From Serripes groenlandicus (Eukaryota > Mollusca > Bivalvia > Cardiida > Cardiidae), in assembly GCA_031761405.1 (NCBI GenBank), contig JASEVX010000005.1, positions 7,466,616 to 7,530,615 of the forward strand: a stretch of 64,000 nucleotides of DNA, given 5' to 3'. A model generated the notes under the pieces. The model worked only from the letters and a program-made list of their open reading frames with translations. It made no database searches and was not told where the DNA came from. Positions 52,701-61,700 of this stretch are shown here, piece by piece. Each line of letters begins with the position of its first letter. The stretch's first letter is position 1. A program made the translations under genes and the position numbers.

Positions 52701-55700
52701 AAAAAAAAATACAAGAAATTTAAAAAAAAAAATTGAGCTGAACACAAAGTTCTAAAATTCAAGAAAAAAAATAAAAAATAAAAAAATAATGCTCAAAGTT
52801 CAAAAATGCAAGAAAATTAAAAAAAAAATGAAATTAATCCAACAAAATATGAAGAAGCTATGCCCAATTTTCAAAATCCAGCAAAAAACAAATGTTTTAC
52901 CCCCAAAAATATGAAAGCCCTAGAACCAGTACTTATTGAGAAAAAAAAAATCGAAACTTTAACATTGAGCTAAACGCAAAATTGAAAAATACAAGAAAAG
53001 AAAAAGAAAAAAATCCAAATGTTTGAAAAAAATCCATTCCAGAGTTATGGGACTTGACATACAAGGTCCCCTAATGACCCTTAATAAGTGTGTGAAGTTT
53101 GAAAGCAACAGCATACACAGTGTCTGAGAAAAGGCCTTGCACGCAAAGGTTTGACCAAATTTCTAAGTCCAAAAAGGGGCACAATTCAGTCAAAATCCAT
53201 TCCAGAGTTATGGGACTTGACATACAAGGTCCCCTAATGATCCTGAATAAGTGTGTGAAGTTTCAAAGCAACAGCATACACAGTGTCTGAGGAAAGGCCT
53301 TGCACGCAAAGGTTTGACCAAAATTCTAAGTCGAAAAAGGGGCACAATTCAGTCAAAATTCATTCCAGAGTTATGGGACTTGACATACAAGGTCCCCTAA
53401 TGACCCTGAATAAGTGTGTGAAGTTTGAAAGCAACAGCATACACAGTGTCTGAGAAAAGGCCTTACACGCAAAGGTTTGACCAAATTTCTAAGTCCAAAA
53501 AGGGGCACAATTCAGTCAAAATTCATTCCAGAGTTATGGGACTTGACATACAAGGTCCCCTAATGATCCTGAATAAGTGTGTGAAGTTTCAAAGCAACAG
53601 CATACACAGTGTCTGAGAAAAGGCCTTGCACGCAAAGGTTTGACCAAAATTCTAAGTCGAAAAAGGGGCACAATTCAGTCAAAATTCATTCCAGAGTTAT
53701 GGGACTTGACATACAAGGTCCCCTAATGACCCTGAATAAGTGTGTGAAGTTTGAAAGCAACAGCATACACAGTGTCTGAGAAAAGGCCTTGCACACAAAG
53801 GTTTGACCAAATTTCTAAGTCCAACAAGAGTTGTCGGAGGACAATATAGCTCGCCTATCAGGGATATCGTCTATCAGGGCCTACTTCAGAACAGTTATAG
53901 CATGGGTATAAAGTCCAAAATCCAAAAGTGGAATAATTTAAATTGAATTTACAAAAGAAAGACAAGAATTACGCGTAATTAAATGTCTCACTGTGTCCCC
54001 TGCTTTGACTATCAAGGCAAGTGTAAAAGACAAAAAGTAAACAAAACTCTAACATTGAGCTAAACACAATTATTTTTAAACAAGAAATAATAAAAAAAAA
54101 AAAAAAAAAATACAAGAAATTTAAAAAAAAAAATTGAGCTGAACACAAAGTTCCAAAATTCAAGAAAAAAAAAAAAAAAAAAAAAAATAATGCTCAAAGT
54201 TCAAAAATACAAGAAAATTAAAAAAAAAAATGAAATTAATCCAACAAAATATGAAGAAGCTATGCCCAATTTTCAAAATCCAGCAAAAAAAAAATGTTTT
54301 ACCCCAAAAAATATGAAAGCCCTAGAACCAGTACTTATTGAGAAAAAAAAAAAAAGAAACTTTAACGTTGAGCTAAACGCAAAATTGAAAAATACAAGAA
54401 AAGAAAAAGAAAAAAATCCAAATGTTTGAAAAAAATCCATTCCAGAGTTATGGGACTTGACATACAAGGTCCCCTAATGACCCTGAATAAGTGTGTGAAG
54501 TTTGAAAGCAACAGCATACACAGTGTCTGAGAAAAGGCCTTGCACGCAAAGGTTTGACCAAATTTCTAAGTCCAAAAAGGGGCACAATTCAGTCAAAATC
54601 CATTCCAGAGTTATGGGACTTGACATACAAGGTCCCCTAATAATCCTGAATAAGTGTGTGAAGTTTCAAAGCAACAGCATACACAGTGTCTGAGAAAAGG
54701 CCTTGCACGCAAAGGTTTGACCAAATTTCTAAGTCGAAAAAGGGGCACAATTCAGTCAAAATCAATTCCAGAGTTATGGGACTTGACATACAAGGTCCCC
54801 TAATGATCCTGAATAAGTGTGTGAAGTTTCAAAGCAACAGCATACACAGTGTCTGAGAAAAGGCCTTGCACGCAAAGGTTTGACCAAATTTCTAAGTCGA
54901 AAAAGGGGCACAATTCAGTCAAAATCAATTCCAGAGTTATGGGACTTGACATACAAGGTCCCATAATGACCCTGAATAAGTGTGTGAAGTTTGAAAGCAA
55001 CAGCATACACAGTGTCTGAGAAAAGGCCTTGCATGCAAAGGTTTGACCAAATTTCTAAGTCCAAAAAGGGGCACAATTCAGTCAAAATCCATTATAGAGT
55101 TATGGGACTTGACATACAAGGTCCCCTAATGATCCTGAATAAGTGTGTGAAGTTTCAAAGCAACAGCATACACAGTGTCTGAGAAAAGGCCTTGCACGCA
55201 AAGGTTTGACCAAATTTCTAAGTCCAAAAAGGGGCACAATTCAGTCAAAATCAATTCCAGAGTTATGGGACTTGACATACAAGGTCCCCTAATGACCCTG
55301 AATAAGTGTGTGAAGTTTGAAAGCAACAGCATACACAGTGTCTGAGAAAAGGCCTTGCATGCAAAGGTTTGACCAAATTTCTAAGTCCAAAAAGGGGCAC
55401 AATTCAGTCAAAATCCATTCCAGAGTTATGGGACTTGACATACAAGGTCCCCTAATGATCCTGAATAAGTGTGTGAAGTTTCAAAGCAACAGCATACACA
55501 GTGTCTGAGAAAAGGCCTTGCACGCAAAGGTTTGACCAAGCTGGCAACGCGGACGCCAACGCCAACGCCAACGCCGGGGTGATAACATAAGCTCCCCTAT
55601 TTCTTCGAATAGGCGAGCTAAAAAGGGACACAATTCAGTCAAAATCCATTCCAGAGTTATGGGACTTGACATACAAGGTCCCCCTAATGATCCTGAATAA

Positions 55701-58700
55701 GTGTGTGAAGTTTCAAAGCAACAGCATACACAGTGTCTGAGAAAAGGCCTTGCACGCAAAGGTTTGACCAAGCTGGCAACGCGGACGCCAACGCCAACAC
55801 CAACGCCAACGCCAACGCCAACGCCGGGGTGATAACATAAGCTCCCCTATTTCTTTGAATAGGCGAGCTAATAATAAGAATAAGAATAAGAATAACTACA
55901 AATACAGCATGTCCCCCCTTTCGGAGAAGGGGAGACATAATAATTATTGTAAAGAAGAGAGGACATTATGTTAAGAGCAGAAATCATTAATTATGAAAAT
56001 TTTCTACTTTTACTACAATGCTTTCTACTGCAGTAGGTAACAAGAGCACCGAGTACGGCACAGATGCTCGACTGATAGAAAACAGAAAAAAAGCTGAGCT
56101 GAACAAAAAACCTTAACCGGATGACCACGCCGCCGCCAACAAAAAACCTTAACCGGACGACCATGCCGACGACGATGACGCCAGAGTCATGACAATAGCT
56201 CTCAAAAGTCGCGCTAAAAGTGTGTCAGCGATTGGAAACGGCTAAACCCTTTCCCATATACAGACGCTTTTTGATAATAATTCTATTCAATAATTACACT
56301 ATCCTTTTAAGAGATTTTCTATGTTTTGGACTTGGAAATATCAGTCGTCTGCTAAAGGTTTATTGTATGTGGGAAAGGTTTCAACATACCTGTATGTTTC
56401 CTTTGCTCCTGGTACCTCACACATTCTCATGGTAGTGTGTATCTTACGTGGTTTTAGTACATGTTGCCATTGTATCGTCTCATTACAGTATTCAACCATC
56501 CAGTCTGTGGGCCGGACCCACAACCTTGACCCTACAAAAGCCATAGGTATGGGCTTCTCTTGATTTGAATTCACTGTGATATAGTCATAGCGCCCTATTA
56601 TTAAATAAAAATTGATATCATTCATTTACAACAATAACAGAAATATCTTAACTCGAATGTTGAGCAGGACAACAGCTATTTAACTTTCCCTCTTTATTTT
56701 CTAAACCTCATTTATCTTCCAAGGTAAAGGGTGCTTTACCCATTACCTTTCATACCCATGTATTTATGGTAGTGTTATGGATGAAACACTGTTGGCTTTG
56801 GAATCTGCTTTTTATTTAAAACTATGTCATCTTCAGTTTAGGTTTTCCATTTGAGTTTTCGAATGACTTTGATTTGGAAAGTTTGATATGTGATGTTTGT
56901 ATTTATATATAAGCCAACAGTAATCTGATTTAGTGGGGTTTTGCACCATTTTCAACAGTTGTTCAGTCTTGTGAATTGATAGTACAATTATTCATGACCT
57001 TTGGGTCACTTACCAGTACTAGGCAAAGAAATATGCTTTGAAATGGGTTACTCAACATCAACAAACAAATCTTTTATACCTACCTAAAACCTAATGGGCT
57101 ATACAAATGACCTAGGTAAATTCCTCAGTACATGTGCCCTCTAGTCTCTTTAAGTCATGCTATACCATAGCTCCTTTTCAACCTGTATAGATCTAAACCA
57201 AACCTGCATTTTACTTAACCCTTTCCCTCATATAGACGCTTTTTGACGCCTCTGCAGCAGACAGCTTTTTGAAAACATAGTGACAAAAGAAGAAATTGCT
57301 CAAAACAAGCAATTTCTCCTTTTGCCACAATGTTTTCCACTTTTAGTCATAGGTTATCCATTCAATTATAGAGATTTTCTATTTTTTGACAAAATATGTT
57401 CAAAGTCGTCTGCTGCAGAATTGTCGTATGAGGGAAAGGGTTAACTTGTATTTTCTTTCATTCTAAAACAGTATTGAGAGAGCAGGATTTTAACTACTTC
57501 TACCAAATCTCTCTCTTTGATCATCCCACGAATTATGAATGTGGGTTTACCTGGTATAATTGGATTGTCCATTCGGACTTCTATTGGACCGTCCAGTCTG
57601 TTAGACACCATCAGAGCTGACCTTAGAGTGATGACCTTTCTTGCACTGCCCTCTTGACTGATGTCAAACACCACTCTAGCCTTTTGTTGGTCATTCTAGA
57701 ATTAAAATTATAGTACTCCAATACTGCTGTCAATTGAATGGCATTTTGATGTGGAAAAAAAGGTTAATTTAACTCTTTCCCGCATTTAAAAAATCTGCAG
57801 GAGATAACTTTGAAAACGTGTGCCCAAAATTATGAATAGAGTTGAAAACATTTTGATAAATGGAGAAACTGCTTATCATGAGCAATCTCTCCTTTTGTTA
57901 CAATGTTTTCAATAGTCGACTTCTGCAGCTGTGTCAAAATGCGTCTGTAGAAAAGGGTAAACACTAACTTTGATAAATATTACTTATGATGCCTCTGCAG
58001 AGCACAACTTTTGAAAACATTGCAGGAAAAGGAGAAAATGGAAATGAAGGACACTGCCTTTAAATCTCAGAATGCTTTCTTTCCTATCCCAAAAGCTGTT
58101 ACTTATTTTCGAGCAGGTTTTGTTTCACTCTACCATATCTTTGCCTCTGATGATAAAGTTGTAACTGGATGACTATCTCTAAAGTACATTTCCATTTTAT
58201 ACATATTTGAATACATTACATAGTTGTAACTGGGAGGCTATCTCTAAGGTACATTTCCATTTTATACACATTTTTCTACATGATATAGTTGTAACTGGGG
58301 TGCAATCTCTGAAGTACATTCCCATTTCATACATATTTGGTAACATGATAAAGTTTTTATAACACACCCACTTTACTTATCTTTGGTATTTGGTTCCATG
58401 ATATATTTGTAACAGTTTTTGACTGAAAGAATGTGTTTTCTTACCACTCTAATGATAGATGGGCGTGACATGTCCGGGAGGGAATCTCTGAAGTACACAC
58501 CAATCTTATCCACGGACAGAGGACTCAATCTGTGTAAACCTTCTACTTTAGCTGTTAACTGGTTCACTCGAAATGAATCTGATTTCTGCTCAATATAAAA
58601 CAAGTTAATCAATGAGATGAGTCCAGCCAAGTGTATAAGAGTTCCAAAAATTCCCAATAGAAAGACAGACAAGTGATCGCCATGTGTCTCCCTGCCAAGG

Positions 58701-61700
58701 CTGGTGACACAAGATATGAGCATACATTAACCCTTTCCCTCATATGACAATTCTGCAGCCGAAGACTATGATTAAAAGTGGAAAACATTGTGTCAAAAGG
58801 ACATTCTTTTGTCACTATGTTTTCTAAAATCCGTCTGCTGCAGAGGCGTCAGAAAGCGTCTATATGAGGGAAAGTCATAATAAATATTTATTTTTGTACA
58901 AATGTCATAATGAGGTTGACATTGTCAATAGATGTATATGAGTCATCTTAACCATTTCCCTCATACAAACCCTTTCTGACACCTCTGCAGTAGATGACTT
59001 TCGAAATCATTGCTGCAAAAGGAGAAATTGCTCGTAATGAGCAATTTGTTCATTTGCTACAATGATTTCATCTCTATTTAATAATGATATTTTCATCAAT
59101 AGAGAATTACCATAGTTTTGCTTAGATGTCTTTAAATTCTTATGCTGCAGATTTGTTGTATATGGGAAAGGGTTAACAAAAAGTTAACCCCTGCTATACA
59201 CAATTTTTAACAACACTTGAGAATAATGAAGACTATGTTGGGCATGCACATTTGCAGTCTTATCTTGGTATACATGATTAGCTACTTTCTTATCAATGAT
59301 TTTTTATAAAGACTGCTCCGTAAACATCCAAGTATTGTTTAACGCTTTCCCACATACAATAAATCAGCAGCAAATGACATTAAAAACAAGTCAGTAAAAA
59401 TGTGGAAAATCTCAAAAATGAAAGTAGACTTATCACATGGAGTTGAAATTTGAAGGAAAAGGTTAATAAATGGAGGATGATGATATCTGTAGTAGACGAC
59501 TTTGAACAAATATGGATACTCTCTACAAATGAAAGTGTAATAATTGAAAAGAGTTGAAACATTGTGTCAAAATGAGATATTGCTCATGATTTCAAAAGAC
59601 GTCTGAGGCATCATAATAATTCTGTACCTTATGTCTGATTTTTTCCCGTCGTAGGAATTGAAACGGAGCCTCTTCATTTGGGGCCACGTCTATCCACATA
59701 TTAGAGTGAACGTAGGCTTCATCCATTTTCTGGCCCTGCATCTTCTGAGTTTCGATTCCAACCTGGGATGGACTCACAGTTATTGGTCTAAAGCTGATTG
59801 GGGAACCAGTATGATTTCGTATCACGTAGGGAGTAAACATGTGTCGCTTACGGACACCTGATGGGGAGGAGGCCTCTCTGAAAGTGAAAGAATGATTTAA
59901 ATGTTCCATGTGACACACATGTTCTGATGCCTCTGCAGCAACCGACTTTCGAAAACATTGTAGAAAAAGACAAAATAACCAATAATTTCTTTCCTCCCAT
60001 TATCTTAAAATAAATCTCAAATGAATTCTAGTTTTCCAGATTTATTATATTCATGGTTTCAAAGAAAATGTTATGTATAGCCCAGGGGACTAGATAAGGA
60101 GGAGTATTCTGGTCTTTCCCTGCCTATATTTCCCTTATGACTCAACCAATCCCTATGTTGTGGGTACTCAAAAGAATTGTCTCAGTGAGACGATTCTTTT
60201 GAGTACCCACAGCATAGGAATTGTCTAAGTGAGATGATTCTTTTGAGTACCCACAACATAGGAATTGTCTCAGTGAGACGATTCTTTTGATTACCCACAG
60301 CATAGGGTTTTTAAAAGTGTCAAATAAGAGTTTTAGAATTTGAAATACTCATCTTATCTAGACCTCTGTATATTAGGATATATACAGCTTTTTGAAAACA
60401 TAGTGTCAAGAGAAGACAATTCTTCAGCAGACGACTTTGAACATATTTTGTCAAAATATGGAAAATCTCTATAATTAAATGGATAACCTATGACTAAAAG
60501 TGGAAAACATTGTGACAAAAGCAGAAATTGCTCGTTTTGAGCAATTTCTTCTTTTGTCACTATGTTTTCAAAAAGCTGTCTGCTTCAGAGGTGTCAGAAA
60601 GCGTCTATATGAGGGAAATAGTTAAATATCCTTATTAAATTTGCTGATCCCTGTTTATGCTTACCTGTCTTCCTTTTGTTTAGAGTAATCCTCTGTCCAT
60701 TTATCCTTCGTCTTGTTGTATAGATCTAGTAACGTCTCTGTAATATTTATATTTAATACCTCTGACGCTGAAATACGAACAAAAATACTTTATTTTAACT
60801 ATTATGAAGTCTAATTGTGATTAATAACATTGACTAGATCTGTCACTATATGTGACTTAACCCTTTCCCTCATACAACAATTCTGCAGCAGACGACTTTG
60901 AACATTTTTTGTAAAAAAATAGAAATTCTCTACAATTGAATGGATAACCTATGACTAAAAGTGGAAAACATTGTGGCAAAAGGAGAACTTGCTCGTTTTG
61001 AGCAATTTCTTCTTTTGTCACTATGTTTTTAAAAAGCTGTCTGCTGCAGAGGTATCATAAAGCGTCTATATGAGGGAAAGGGTTAATAATCCCAAAACTG
61101 ATTTGAAAATCCAAAAGGTAGTTCATTCAACAAGGGGAAATAACATATGCAATCCAAAACGTAGTTTACACCACAAGAGGAAATAACATATACAATCCAA
61201 AATAATGTCTTGTACATTTACAATCAATACAAAGTGTTAATCAATTATCTTAAAAATTGAAGGAGTAGTTTGTTTAATTAAGTTAATATGTCAGACACAC
61301 ACAAAAAAAATCTATGTTAAAGCGGAGATATCTAAAATAACATTATGAACAATTTTTCCTTTGACAAAATGTGTTTACTGTATGTGGTAAAATGGGTTTG
61401 CATGTTGAAAAGCAGTTAAAGGGTGAACAGGAAATGTCAGGAAATAAAAGTAGATAATTCAACTTTTAACCCTTTCCCTCATACGACAATTATGCAGCAG
61501 ACAACTTTGAACATATTTTGTCAAAAAATAGAAAATCTCTATAATTGAATGGATAACCTATGACTAAAAGTGGAAAACATTGTGGCAAAAGGAGAAATTG
61601 CTCGTTTTGAGCAATTTCTTCTTTTGTCACCATGTTTTCAAAAAGCCATCTCAAATTCTGCTGCAGAGGTGTCAGAAAGCGTCTATATGAGGAAAAGGGT

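Larger units (their letters stand above)
51603..55942 (+). mobile_element. element F5 (ATGTCTCCCC / GGGGAGACAT), host of nested F6
   Basis: AACTAGAAAGGTTGTTTTTA and CATATGTCTCCCC at the left; CGGAGAAGGGGAGACATAATA at the right. Core of ~140-bp units with GGGGAGATAACTCATAA and GCAAGGTGCACAACTTCACA. Split within an AAGAAGAAGAAT/AATAAGAATAAG tract by F6 at 52417-55871. Confidence 0.82.

Noticed and set aside
52568..54467. Phe-rich minus frames (FFFFFFIIS)
   Set aside because: Translations of the poly-A-rich segment of F6, present twice because of nesting.
53099..55508. Recurrent 63-codon frames starting MKATAYTVSEKR
   Set aside because: They recur at 326-bp spacing and are the F6 core dimer read in one frame; not a gene family.
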